Origin: Pseudomonas frederiksbergensis
Lineage (GTDB): Bacteria > Pseudomonadota > Gammaproteobacteria > Pseudomonadales > Pseudomonadaceae
Length of the DNA: 64,000 nt
Direction: 5' to 3'
NCBI RefSeq assembly: GCF_003732275.1
Contig: NZ_MOBM01000021.1
Coordinates: forward strand, 62,001 to 126,000
This document shows, one piece after another, positions 49,168-57,894 of the stretch (position 1 is the stretch's first letter; each line of letters begins with the position of its first letter). Under the pieces are notes generated by a model. It did no database searches and was not told the origin of the DNA. It saw only the letters and a list, made by a program, of their open reading frames with translations. Made by a program: the position numbers and the translations under genes.

Positions 49168-50538
49168 TCAGACGCCTTCGAGCATCGCATCTGCCGGCGC
49201 GTCGGAACGCTGCTTGGCAGTCAGTTGGAAATACAGGTAACCGGCCGCCATGAACCCGAGGAACACACACCCGATCAAGGTGTTGAACCACGCCATCGCC
49301 ACCAGGCACACAACGGCCAGAAACAGCGCGATCCCCGGTACGATCGGGTAACCCGGGGCGCGGAAGGTGCGTTCCAGGTTCGGCTCGGTTTTACGCAATT
49401 TGAACAGGCTCAGCATACTGATGATGTACATCACGATGGCGCCGAATACCGACATGGTGATCATCGCAGCCGTCAGCGTCATGCCTTGCAGGTTGACCAG
49501 ACCGTCGCTGTAGATCGCCGCGATGCCGATCACGCCGCCCGCCAGAATCGCCCGGTGCGGCGTCTGGAAGCGCGAGAGTTTGGCCAGCCCTTTGGGCAGG
49601 TAACCGGCGCGAGCCAGGGCGAAGAACTGTCGCGAGTAGCCAAGAATGATCCCGTGGAAACTCGCCACCAGGCCGAACAAGCCGATCCACACCAGCATGT
49701 GCATCCAGGTCGAATTATTGCCGACCACGGCTTTCATCGCCTGAGGCAGCGGATCGTTGATGTTCGACAGTTGGCGCCAGTCGCCAACACCGCCAGCCAT
49801 CACCATGACGCCAATGGCCAGGAACACCAGGGTCAGAATGCCACTGACGTAAGCCTTGGGAATCGTGCGTTTCGGGTCCTTGGCTTCTTCTGCGGCCATG
49901 GCTGCGCCTTCAATGGCGAGGAAGAACCAGATCGCGAAAGGTATCGCCGCAAAGATGCCGGGGATCGAGGCCATGGTGAATTCGTTGGAACCTGACCAGC
50001 CATTGAGCACGAAATTGCTGAAGCTGAAGCCCGGTGCGACCACGCCCATGAACACCAGCAACTCGGCGACCGCCAGCACGGTGACCACCAGTTCGAACGT
50101 GGCTGCGATGCTCACGCCGAGGATATTCAAGCCCATGAACACGAAATAGGCGCCAACAGCGGCGATCTTCGGGTCCAGTTCCGGGTATTGCACATTGAGG
50201 TAGGCGCCGATGGCCATGGCAATTGCCGGTGGCGCAAAGACGAATTCGATCAGGGTGGCAATGCCGGCGATCAGTCCGCCTTTTTCACCGAAGGCCCGAC
50301 GGCTGTAGGCAAACGGCCCGCCAGCGTGGGGAATCGCGGTGGTCAATTCGGTGAAACTGAAGATGAAGCAGGTGTACATCGTCGCCACCATCAGGGCGGT
50401 GACGAGAAAACCCAGGGTCCCTGCGGTGCCCCAGCCGTAACTCCAGCCGAAATACTCGCCGGAAATTACCAGGCCAACGGCAATGCCCCATAGATGCAGG
50501 GTGCCGAGTGTGGGTTTGAGCTGTGTAGTAGAAGTCAT
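49168..50538 (-). CDS. eat: Ethanolamine permease
   Basis: The 456-residue APC-superfamily transporter has about 12 transmembrane segments, starting LWGIAVGLVISGEYFGWSYGWG, with the TTAIPHAGGPFAYSRRAFGEKGG motif of the ethanolamine permease subgroup. It imports ethanolamine with protons. It is the first gene of eat-eutB-eutC and has a sigma-54 promoter 74 bases upstream. Confidence 0.93.
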   Translation of the reverse strand: MTSTTQLKPTLGTLHLWGIAVGLVISGEYFGWSYGWGTAGTLGFLVTALMVATMYTCFIFSFTELTTAIPHAGGPFAYSRRAFGEKGGLIAGIATLIEFVFAPPAIAMAIGAYLNVQYPELDPKIAAVGAYFVFMGLNILGVSIAATFELVVTVLAVAELLVFMGVVAPGFSFSNFVLNGWSGSNEFTMASIPGIFAAIPFAIWFFLAIEGAAMAAEEAKDPKRTIPKAYVSGILTLVFLAIGVMVMAGGVGDWRQLSNINDPLPQAMKAVVGNNSTWMHMLVWIGLFGLVASFHGIILGYSRQFFALARAGYLPKGLAKLSRFQTPHRAILAGGVIGIAAIYSDGLVNLQGMTLTAAMITMSVFGAIVMYIISMLSLFKLRKTEPNLERTFRAPGYPIVPGIALFLAVVCLVAMAWFNTLIGCVFLGFMAAGYLYFQLTAKQRSDAPADAMLEGV

Positions 50539-50611
50539 AAGTCCTCTCTGTCTTTTTTATTGTTTGATCTGTTGGACTTTCGGGTATGGCGTTTTCGAGT
50601 GATGCGGGCAC

Positions 50612-50626
50612 GCAAAGCCCGTGCCA
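50612..50626 (-). promoter_or_regulatory. Sigma-54 promoter of eat-eutBC
   Basis: On the minus strand TGGCACG-GGCT-TTGC, a perfect match to the -24/-12 consensus with GG and GC ten bases apart. The start site would lie near 50600, about 60 bases before the eat start. Confidence 0.85.
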
Positions 50627-50665
50627 GACCAGCAGGGCAATGATTGGTGTGTCATTGAGGGCGCC

Positions 50666-50757
50666 ATCGCGAGCAGGCTCGCTCCCACAGGGTTAGGTGG
50701 TGAATCGACTCTGGGGGGCTGACCCAAATCCAATGTGGGAGCGAGCCTGCTCGCGAT
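50666..50757. repeat. REP pair, divergent class (92 bp)
   Basis: Outward REP cores between the aldehyde dehydrogenase gene and the eat promoter. Confidence 0.9.
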
Positions 50758-50803
50758 GGCTATCTGAAGGGCGATACAGAACTACCTGTATCGCCCCCGG
50801 TTT

Positions 50804-52324
50804 TTAGAAGAAGCCCAGCGGATTGATGTCGTAGCTCACCAGCAGGTTTTTGGTCTGCTGATAGTGGTCGAGCATCATTTTGTGGGTTTCACGACCGACG
50901 CCGGACTTTTTGTAGCCACCGAACGCGGCGTGCGCCGGGTACAGGTGGTAGCAGTTGGTCCATACGCGACCGGCCTTGATGGCACGGCCCATGCGGTAGG
51001 CCCGGTTGATGTCGCGGGTCCAGAGACCGGCGCCCAGGCCGAACTCGGTGTCGTTGGCGATGGCCAGGGCTTCGGCTTCGTCCTTGAAGGTAGTGATGCT
51101 CACCACCGGGCCAAAGATTTCTTCCTGGAACACGCGCATCTTGTTGGTGCCCTTGAGCAGGGTCGGCTGGATGTAATACCCGGTCGCCAGGCTGCCCTCG
51201 AGTTTTTCCACCTTGCCACCGGTCAGCAGTTCGGCGCCTTCGCCCTTGGCGATTTCCAGGTACGAAAGGATTTTGTCAAATTGCTGCTCGGACGCCTGGG
51301 CGCCGACCATGGTGTCGGTGTCCAGCGGGTCGCCACGTTTGATTTGCAGGACTTTGTTCATGACCACTTTCATGAACTCGTCGTAGATCGACTCTTGCAC
51401 CAAGGCGCGGGACGGGCAGGTGCAGACTTCGCCCTGGTTGAAGAATGCCAGCACCAGGCCTTCGGCGGCTTTCTCGATGAAAGTCGGTTCGGCTTGCATG
51501 ATGTCTTCGAAGAAGATGTTCGGCGATTTGCCACCCAGCTCCACGGTGGACGGAATGATGTTTTCGGCGGCGCATTTCATGATGTGCGAGCCAACCGGGG
51601 TCGAACCGGTGAAAGCGATCTTGGCGATGCGCTTGCTGGTGGCCAGGGCTTCCCCGGCTTCTTTGCCGAACCCTTGCACCACGTTGAGTACGCCGGGTGG
51701 CAACAGGTCGCCGATCAGTTCCATCAGCACGGTGATCCCCAGCGGGGTTTGCTCGGCCGGTTTGAGGACCACGCAGTTACCGGCGGCCAGGGCCGGGGCG
51801 AGTTTCCAGGCGGCCATCAGAATCGGGAAGTTCCACGGAATGATCTGCCCGACCACGCCCAGCGGTTCATGGATGTGATAGGCCACGGTGTTGCCGTCGA
51901 TCTCGGCGGCGCTGCCTTCCTGGGCGCGGATGCAACCGGCGAAGTAGCGGAAATGGTCGGCGGCCAGCGGGATGTCGGCGTTGAGGGTTTCGCGAACGGC
52001 CTTGCCGTTGTCCCAGGATTCGGTGATCGCCAGCATTTCCAGGTTCTGTTCGATGCGATCGGCGATTTTCAGCAGGACCAGCGAGCGAGCCTGGGCGGAC
52101 GTGGCGCCCCAGGCATCGGCGGCGGCATGGGCAGCGTCCAGGGCCTTTTCGATGTCTTCGGCGGTGGAGCGCGGGAATTCGGCAATAGGTTGGCCGTTGA
52201 CCGGTGATGTATTGGTGAAGTACTGACCTTTGACAGGCGCGACGAACTCGCCGCCGATGTAGTTACCGTATTTGCTCTTGAACGAAACGATAGCGCCTTC
52301 AGTACCGGGGTGAGCGTAACGCAT
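50804..52324 (-). CDS. exaC: NAD-dependent acetaldehyde dehydrogenase (ExaC-like)
   Basis: The 506-residue enzyme has VELGGKSPNIFFEDI (catalytic Glu), FFNQGEVCTCPSRALVQ (catalytic Cys) and the FTGSTPVG nucleotide motif. The double-Cys CTC text is typical of the ExaC/AcoD subgroup. It oxidises the acetaldehyde from EutBC to acetate. ATG at 52324 is preceded by GGAGAAAC. It has its own sigma-54 promoter and is divergent from eatR. Confidence 0.92.
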   Translation of the reverse strand: MRYAHPGTEGAIVSFKSKYGNYIGGEFVAPVKGQYFTNTSPVNGQPIAEFPRSTAEDIEKALDAAHAAADAWGATSAQARSLVLLKIADRIEQNLEMLAITESWDNGKAVRETLNADIPLAADHFRYFAGCIRAQEGSAAEIDGNTVAYHIHEPLGVVGQIIPWNFPILMAAWKLAPALAAGNCVVLKPAEQTPLGITVLMELIGDLLPPGVLNVVQGFGKEAGEALATSKRIAKIAFTGSTPVGSHIMKCAAENIIPSTVELGGKSPNIFFEDIMQAEPTFIEKAAEGLVLAFFNQGEVCTCPSRALVQESIYDEFMKVVMNKVLQIKRGDPLDTDTMVGAQASEQQFDKILSYLEIAKGEGAELLTGGKVEKLEGSLATGYYIQPTLLKGTNKMRVFQEEIFGPVVSITTFKDEAEALAIANDTEFGLGAGLWTRDINRAYRMGRAIKAGRVWTNCYHLYPAHAAFGGYKKSGVGRETHKMMLDHYQQTKNLLVSYDINPLGFF

Positions 52325-52390
52325 GATGGGTTTCTCCTTGGCTTTTGTGCTTATAAGGGAGGACGCGCTAAAGCGCTGCATTAAGCGTAG

Positions 52391-52406
52391 AGCAAAGGTC
52401 GGGCCA
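52391..52406 (-). promoter_or_regulatory. Sigma-54 promoter of the aldehyde dehydrogenase gene
   Basis: On the minus strand TGGCCCG-ACCT-TTGCT, one change from the consensus TGGCACG-N4-TTGCT, with GG-N10-GC intact. The start site would be near 52380, about 55 bases before the gene. Confidence 0.82.
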
Positions 52407-52470
52407 GCGCCTTGCAGGTCAGGTAAATCAAGGCCTTGCGTGCTTTTTGTCGGGCAGATGGGCGGCGTTT

Positions 52471-52529
52471 GTGACGCTTGCGGTACAGCCCGCGTGACAC
52501 TTTGTACCGTTTATGGCGCAGGCTGTGAC
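52471..52529. promoter_or_regulatory. GTGAC repeats, candidate upstream activator sites
   Basis: GTGAC occurs at 52471, 52494 and 52525, the first two within similar 18-base blocks (GTGACGCTTGCGGTACA and GTGACACTTTGTACC). They lie 65-140 bases upstream of the sigma-54 promoter, where an enhancer-binding protein such as EatR would bind. Confidence 0.45.
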
Positions 52530-52637
52530 TGGCGGGTCTTGCCAACATTGCAATGCAAGTCAGGCTGGAGGATGCTCGGTGCTCGTATGACTAAGTCATA
52601 GGGATTTACACACCTTTGATGGCTGCCGCATAACCCC

Positions 52638-52717
52638 TGTAGGAGCTGCCGAAGGCTGCGATCTTTTGACTTTGATTTTTCAAGATCAAAAGATCGCAGC
52701 CTTCGGCAGCTCCTACA
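52638..52717. repeat. Family-3 repeat pair, convergent (80 bp)
   Basis: TGTAGGAGCTGCCGAAGGCT and its inverse, each with TGCGATCTTTTGA adjoining, around a short loop. It lies just before eatR. Confidence 0.88.
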
Positions 52718-52753
52718 GGGGCGATGTAAACCGCTCGGGGAGAATAATAAGAA

Positions 52754-54667
52754 ATGCACGACAACCATTTGAGTCGCCATGCCCAGCAAGTGCTGACCGT
52801 GACCCAGGGTAAATCCCACCTGCACGGTCCTGGCAGCGATCCATCCATTGCCCGTTCCTGGCTGCGTTGTCTTGAGGACTATCACCTCGACCCGGCCCTG
52901 ACCATGGCGCCGACGGTGCTGGAACATGGCCGTGTGCTGGAAAGCCGTGAACGCTTGCAGCAAGTGCTGCAGATCGCCGGCAACGAAATGACCAGCCTCC
53001 ACCAGCAACTTTCCGGAGCCGGCCACGCGGTGCTGCTGACCGACGCCCGCGGGGTGATCCTCAACTGCGTCACCGCGCCCGCCGAACGGAAGATCTTCGA
53101 GCGCGCCGGCCTTTGGCTCGGTGCCGACTGGAGCGAAGCTTGCGAAGGCACCAACGGCATCGGCACCTGCCTGGTGGAGCGACAATCCCTGACCATTCAC
53201 CAGGACGAACATTTTCGTGGCCGTCACACTGGCCTGACCTGCTCGGCGAGCCCGGTGTTTGATCCTCACGGCGAGCTGCTGGCGGTGCTCGACGTGTCTT
53301 CGGCGCGTCACGAGGTTTCGCGTCAGAGCCAGTTCCACACCATGGCCCTGGTCAATCTGTCGGCGAAGATGATCGAGAGCTGCTATTTCCTGCGTTACTT
53401 CGACAATCAATGGTTGCTGCGTTTTCACTTGCAGGCTGAATCCGTCGGGCTGTTCAGCGAAGGGTTGTTGGCGTTCGATGGGGAAGGGCGGATCTGTGCG
53501 GTGAACCAGAGTGCGCTGAATTTGCTGGGGCATATTCGTGGTGGGCTGTTGGGCAAACCGGTGGAGGCGTTTTTCGACTGCTCGCTGGATGAATTGCTCG
53601 GCCGCGCGAGCCCTGGTGCCAGCGCCAGTTGGCCGTTGCGCACCCGTGACGGGCGGCGGCTGTTTGCCGTGTTGCGCGGGCAGCCGCGCAGTATTCCGGT
53701 GCCGGTGGTGCAAAGCCCGATGGTTGCCGAGCGTCCGCGCTTGTCAGGCATTTGCCTGGGCGATGCCGCGTTGCAGGAGGATTTCCGCAAGGCCTTGCGC
53801 GTGTTTGAGCGGGATGTGCCGTTGCTGATCAACGGCGAAACCGGTTCCGGCAAGGAAGCCTTCGCCAAAGCCGTGCATCAGGCCAGTCTACGGGCAGCAA
53901 AATCTTTCGTTGCCCTTAATTGCGCGGCGATTCCCGAAAGCCTGATCGAAAGCGAACTGTTCGGCTATCGCGGCGGCAGCTTCACCGGTGCCCGCAAGGA
54001 AGGCATGCGTGGCAAGTTGCAGCAGGCCGATGGCGGGACGTTGTTCCTCGATGAAATCGGTGACATGCCGCTGAGCATGCAAACCCGGCTATTAAGAGTG
54101 CTGGAAGACCGGCAGGTGGTGCCGATTGGCGGTGAGCCGGAATCGGTCAATGTGCGGATCATCAGTGCCACTCACCGCAATCTGCTTGAACGGGTGCAGG
54201 ACGGCAGTTTCCGCGAGGATTTGTATTACCGGCTCAATGGGCTGGAGGTCGCATTGCCGGCGCTGCGTGAGCGCGCTGACAAATCACAGTTGCTCGACTT
54301 TTTGCTGGCCGAAGAGGCGGGCGCAGAGACGGTATTGATCGACGGGCCGGCGCGGCAGGCCTTGCTGGATTTTGCCTGGCCGGGAAATGTGCGGCAGTTG
54401 CGCAATGTGCTGCGAACCCTGGCGGCGCTGTGTGACGGCGGTCTAATCGGGCTGGAGGATTTGCCGGCGATGATTCGCCAGGCCCGGCCGGTACCGGCGT
54501 CGGCGGTTGAAGAGCCGTCCGAGTATCCGCTGGACGATGCCGAGCGGCTGGCGTTGCTGACGGTGCTGGAGCAGCAGCGCTGGCACATGACGCACACGGC
54601 CGAACAGCTGGGCGTCAGCCGCAATACCCTCTACAGAAAGCTGCGCAAACACGGTATCGCCCGTTAA
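52754..54667 (+). CDS. eatR: Sigma-54-dependent enhancer-binding protein of ethanolamine genes
   Basis: The 637-residue AcoR-type regulator has an N-terminal GAF-like sensor (SWSEACEGTNGIGTCLVE), a PAS-like middle part, an AAA+ domain with Walker A GETGSGKEAFAKAVH near residue 363, a loop GSFTGA near 407, and Walker B GGTLFLDEIGD, and a C-terminal Fis-type helix-turn-helix (TAEQLGVSRNTLYRKLRKHG). The sigma-54 contact loop is normally GAFTGA; Ser replaces the first Ala. It is divergent from the aldehyde dehydrogenase gene and next to the ethanolamine genes, which have sigma-54 promoters, matching EatR of P. aeruginosa. Confidence 0.88.
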   Translation: MHDNHLSRHAQQVLTVTQGKSHLHGPGSDPSIARSWLRCLEDYHLDPALTMAPTVLEHGRVLESRERLQQVLQIAGNEMTSLHQQLSGAGHAVLLTDARGVILNCVTAPAERKIFERAGLWLGADWSEACEGTNGIGTCLVERQSLTIHQDEHFRGRHTGLTCSASPVFDPHGELLAVLDVSSARHEVSRQSQFHTMALVNLSAKMIESCYFLRYFDNQWLLRFHLQAESVGLFSEGLLAFDGEGRICAVNQSALNLLGHIRGGLLGKPVEAFFDCSLDELLGRASPGASASWPLRTRDGRRLFAVLRGQPRSIPVPVVQSPMVAERPRLSGICLGDAALQEDFRKALRVFERDVPLLINGETGSGKEAFAKAVHQASLRAAKSFVALNCAAIPESLIESELFGYRGGSFTGARKEGMRGKLQQADGGTLFLDEIGDMPLSMQTRLLRVLEDRQVVPIGGEPESVNVRIISATHRNLLERVQDGSFREDLYYRLNGLEVALPALRERADKSQLLDFLLAEEAGAETVLIDGPARQALLDFAWPGNVRQLRNVLRTLAALCDGGLIGLEDLPAMIRQARPVPASAVEEPSEYPLDDAERLALLTVLEQQRWHMTHTAEQLGVSRNTLYRKLRKHGIAR

Positions 54668-54682
54668 ATCGCATCGAGGCCA

Positions 54683-54757
54683 TTCGCGAGCAAGCCCGCT
54701 CCCACATTGGATTTGTGAACAACACAGATCCAATGTGGGAGCGGGCTTGCTCGCGAA
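54683..54757. repeat. REP pair, divergent class (75 bp)
   Basis: Outward copies of the GCGGGCTTGCTCGCGA variant, beginning 16 bases after the eatR stop. Confidence 0.9.
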
Positions 54758-54834
54758 GGCGTCCTCAAGTCAGAAACAAAGGTGCGATTTTCCACTCCCT
54801 ACGCTAACCTGCGGCCATGTTTACGAGGTCGACT

Positions 54835-56184
54835 ATGCACATTCATATTCTTGGTATTTGCGGCACTTTCATGGGTTCGATGGCGGTTCTGGCCAAAGAG
54901 CTGGGCCATCACGTGACGGGCTCCGATGCCAACGTCTATCCGCCGATGAGCACTCAGCTGCAAGCCCAGGGCATTGAGTTGACCCAAGGTTACGACCCGG
55001 CGCAGCTCGATCCGGCCCCGGACCTGGTGGTGATCGGCAATGCCATGTCCCGCGGCAACCCGGCCGTCGAGTACGTCCTGAACAAAGGCCTGCCGTACGT
55101 CTCCGGCCCGCAATGGCTGGCCGATCACGTATTGCAAGGTCGTTGGGTGCTGGCGGTTGCCGGCACTCACGGCAAAACCACCACCAGCAGCATGCTCGCC
55201 TGGGTCCTGGAACACGCCGGCATGAGCCCGGGTTTCCTGATCGGCGGTGTGCCGCAGAATTTCTCGGTATCGGCGCGTCTGGGTGATACGCCGTTCTTCG
55301 TGATCGAAGCCGACGAATACGACAGTGCGTTTTTCGACAAGCGCTCAAAATTCGTTCACTACCGTCCGCGCACGGCGATTCTGAACAATCTTGAGTTCGA
55401 TCACGCCGACATCTTCCCCGATCTGCCGGCCATCGAGCGTCAGTTCCACCACTTGGTACGGACCATCCCGAGCGAAGGCCTGGTGATCCATCCGACCACC
55501 GAGCCGGCATTGCTGCGCGTGATCGAAATGGGCTGCTGGACCCCGGTGCAAACCACCGGTGCCGGCGGTCAGTGGCAAGTCAAACTGCTCAGTGAAGACG
55601 GGTCGAAATTCGAAGTGATGTTCGAAGGCGCCGTTCAAGGCGTGGTCGAGTGGGACATGACCGGTCAGCATAACGTCGCCAACGCCTTGGCCACCTTGGC
55701 CGCCGCGCGTCACGTCGGCGTAGTGCCGTCGATGGGCATCGCTGCACTGAGCGCGTTCAAAAGCGTGAAGCGCCGGATGGAAAAAGTCGCGGAAGTCCGT
55801 GGTATCACCATTTACGATGATTTCGCTCACCACCCGACTGCCATCGCCACCACCCTCGACGGTCTGCGCAAACGCATTGGCGACGCACCATTGATCGCGA
55901 TCATCGAGCCGCGTTCCAACTCCATGAAGCTCGGCGCTCACCGCGATGGCTTGCCGGAAAGTGTGGTCGATGCCGATCAGGTGATCTGGTATTCGCCAGC
56001 CAACCTCGGTTGGGACCTGGGCGCCACCGCCGCGTTATGCACCGTGCCGTCGATTGTCAGCGATTCACTGGAAGGCATCATCGAGCGCGTGAAGAGCCAG
56101 GCTCAGCCCGGTACTCACGTGGTGATCATGAGCAACGGCGGCTTCGGCGGCCTGCACGGCAAACTGGCTGAGGCGCTGCAATGA
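54835..56184 (+). CDS. mpl: UDP-N-acetylmuramate:L-Ala-gamma-D-Glu-meso-Dap ligase
   Basis: The 449-residue Mur ligase has GTHGKTTTSSMLAWVLE (ATP site), HIHILGICGTFMGSMAVLAKELGH at the N-terminus and YDDFAHHPTAIATTLDGLR late. It recycles the tripeptide of old peptidoglycan. GAGG lies six bases before the ATG at 54835. ubiX overlaps its stop by four bases. Confidence 0.95.
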   Translation: MHIHILGICGTFMGSMAVLAKELGHHVTGSDANVYPPMSTQLQAQGIELTQGYDPAQLDPAPDLVVIGNAMSRGNPAVEYVLNKGLPYVSGPQWLADHVLQGRWVLAVAGTHGKTTTSSMLAWVLEHAGMSPGFLIGGVPQNFSVSARLGDTPFFVIEADEYDSAFFDKRSKFVHYRPRTAILNNLEFDHADIFPDLPAIERQFHHLVRTIPSEGLVIHPTTEPALLRVIEMGCWTPVQTTGAGGQWQVKLLSEDGSKFEVMFEGAVQGVVEWDMTGQHNVANALATLAAARHVGVVPSMGIAALSAFKSVKRRMEKVAEVRGITIYDDFAHHPTAIATTLDGLRKRIGDAPLIAIIEPRSNSMKLGAHRDGLPESVVDADQVIWYSPANLGWDLGATAALCTVPSIVSDSLEGIIERVKSQAQPGTHVVIMSNGGFGGLHGKLAEALQ

Positions 56185-56813
56185 ACAACGGCCCGGAACG
56201 CATCACGCTGGCGATGACCGGCGCTTCGGGCGCCCAGTACGGCTTGCGCCTGCTCGACTGCCTGGTGCGTGAAGACCGCGAGGTGCATTTCCTGATCTCC
56301 AAGGCTGCGCAACTGGTGATGGCCACCGAGACCGATGTCTCGCTGCCGTCGAAGCCGCAAATGATGCAAGCCTTCCTCACTGAATACACCGGCGCCGCCG
56401 CCGGGCAGATTCGGGTGTATGGCAAGGAAGACTGGATGTCGCCGGTGGCTTCGGGGTCCGGCTCGCCAGCGGCGATGGTGGTGGTGCCGTGTTCCACCGG
56501 GACCTTGTCGGCTATCGCGACCGGGGCCTGCAACAACTTGATCGAACGGGCTGCCGACGTGACCTTGAAGGAGCGCCGCCAGCTGATTCTGGTACCGCGC
56601 GAGGCGCCGTATTCGAGCATTCATCTGGAGAACATGCTCAAGCTGTCGAACATGGGCGTAACCATTCTGCCGGCATCACCGGGTTTCTATCACCAGCCGC
56701 AGACCATCGATGACTTGATCGACTTCGTCGTGGCGCGAATTCTCAATCTGCTGAACATTCCGCAAGACATGCTGCCGCGCTGGGGCGAACACCATTTGAG
56801 CAGTGATGAATAA
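56181..56813 (+). CDS. ubiX: Flavin prenyltransferase UbiX
   Basis: The 210-residue protein has ITLAMTGASGAQYGLRLL, a GSPAAMVVVPCSTGTLSAIATGACNNLIERAADVTLKE core and RQLILVPREAPYSSIHLENML. It prenylates FMN for the UbiD decarboxylase in ubiquinone synthesis. The mpl-ubiX pair is common in Pseudomonas. Confidence 0.96.
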   Translation: MNNGPERITLAMTGASGAQYGLRLLDCLVREDREVHFLISKAAQLVMATETDVSLPSKPQMMQAFLTEYTGAAAGQIRVYGKEDWMSPVASGSGSPAAMVVVPCSTGTLSAIATGACNNLIERAADVTLKERRQLILVPREAPYSSIHLENMLKLSNMGVTILPASPGFYHQPQTIDDLIDFVVARILNLLNIPQDMLPRWGEHHLSSDE

Positions 56814-57090
56814 GCTGCTGGTCATCCTGTTGGCGTTGCAACTGGCGGGCTGCGCCACGGCGCGCACGCTCGATGCCGCCAAGCCTGGAGCGCCGGTGGT
56901 GTATTCGGGGACGCGTCTGGATTTGTATGCGATGAATGGCGGGTGCTGCGCCATGGACCGATTCGGTGCAGAAGCGCCGAGTTATCCGGGTGTTGACCTG
57001 CCGGCCAGTGCGTTGCTCGACACGTTGCTGTTGCCGCTGTCGTTGTTGACGGTGATTGGCGTAAGTTTTCAAGCGACCGGTGGATTGTAG
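56806..57090 (+). CDS. YceK/YidQ family lipoprotein
   Basis: The 94-residue protein has a lipoprotein signal MNKLLVILLALQLAGC with the lipobox LAGC, followed by SGTRLDLYAMNGGCC and ending with a hydrophobic LLDTLLLPLSLLTVIGVSF segment, the YceK/YidQ pattern. Its function is unknown. The ATG at 56806 lies inside the end of ubiX, so it is co-translated with it. Confidence 0.8.
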   Translation: MNKLLVILLALQLAGCATARTLDAAKPGAPVVYSGTRLDLYAMNGGCCAMDRFGAEAPSYPGVDLPASALLDTLLLPLSLLTVIGVSFQATGGL

Positions 57091-57108
57091 GAGAGCGCTT
57101 CGCGCTCT

Positions 57109-57201
57109 ATCGCGAGCAGGCTCGCTCCCACATTAGATCTTCAGTGGACACAGAATATGTGAACGCCGCCAATCAAATGTGGGAGCGAGCCTGCTCGCGA
57201 T
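57109..57201. repeat. REP pair, divergent class (93 bp)
   Basis: Outward REP cores preceded by a GAGAGCGCTTCGCGCTCT hairpin at 57090-57108. It separates convergent genes. Confidence 0.88.
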
Positions 57202-57225
57202 GGCGTCCAATCAGACGCCGCAAGA

Positions 57226-57867
57226 TTACTTACCTAACTTGCGCAACTCATCCGACTCGACAATCCGCACGCCATCCTGCTCTTCCAGCGCCAGACGCCA
57301 CATGGCGCGGGCCAGTTGGCAGGCTTCGATGCCGTGGTACTTGCCCGGAATCAATCGCGACAACGGACCGGCGACTTTCTCGGCCAGTCGCGGCTCGACG
57401 CGATCGCCCAACAACAGCGAAGGTCGGCAAATGGTCAGCTGCGGCCAATTCTGTGCGCGCAATGCGTGTTCCATCTCGCCTTTAACCCGGTTGTAGAAAA
57501 TCGAGGATCTGCGATCGGCGCCCAAGGCGCTGATCACGATCAAGTGCCGTGCGCCCATTTCCCGTGCACGTTTGGCGAAGGCCACGACCATGTCCAGGTC
57601 CACCGCGCGAAACGCTTGCTCGGAGCCTGCCTGCTTGATCGTGGTACCGAGGCAGCAGTAGGCAATGTCGACGCGACCGTTCAATTGCGGCAAAAACACC
57701 GCCGGGTCGCCGACCGGGTTTTCCAGGTGTGGATGCTCGGCCAATGGCCGGCGTGAGGGGGCCAATACTCGTGTAATCGTCGGCTCGTTGAGTAGGCGGT
57801 CAAGCAAATGTTCACCGGTTAACCCGGTAGCTCCGGCAAGCAATACATGCTGAGGCGTCAAGTACAT
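57226..57867 (-). CDS. NAD(P)H-binding SDR-like protein
   Basis: The 213-residue protein has the Rossmann text VLLAGATGLTGEHLLDRLL and VDIAYCCLGTTIKQAGSEQAFRAVDLDMV, with HLIVISALGADRRSSIFYNRVKGEMEHAL containing an intact YNRVK (YxxxK). It resembles the atypical SDR group of HTATIP2/TIP30-like proteins. The role is unknown. The ATG at 57867 has GGGGG seven bases upstream; the ATG two codons earlier is too close to it. It follows the MORN-caspase gene on the same strand. Confidence 0.8.
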   Translation of the reverse strand: MYLTPQHVLLAGATGLTGEHLLDRLLNEPTITRVLAPSRRPLAEHPHLENPVGDPAVFLPQLNGRVDIAYCCLGTTIKQAGSEQAFRAVDLDMVVAFAKRAREMGARHLIVISALGADRRSSIFYNRVKGEMEHALRAQNWPQLTICRPSLLLGDRVEPRLAEKVAGPLSRLIPGKYHGIEACQLARAMWRLALEEQDGVRIVESDELRKLGK

Positions 57868-57894
57868 AGTCATTCCCCCTTGATACTATTCAGC

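Noticed and set aside
50864..52207. 447-codon plus-strand frame antisense to the aldehyde dehydrogenase gene
   Set aside because: Shadow frame; low-complexity Gly/His/Val-rich product, no ribosome site.
46738..52324. Ethanolamine microcompartment operon
   Set aside because: No shell protein, EutG/D/E or other microcompartment genes are present, only EutB, EutC, a permease and a soluble dehydrogenase.
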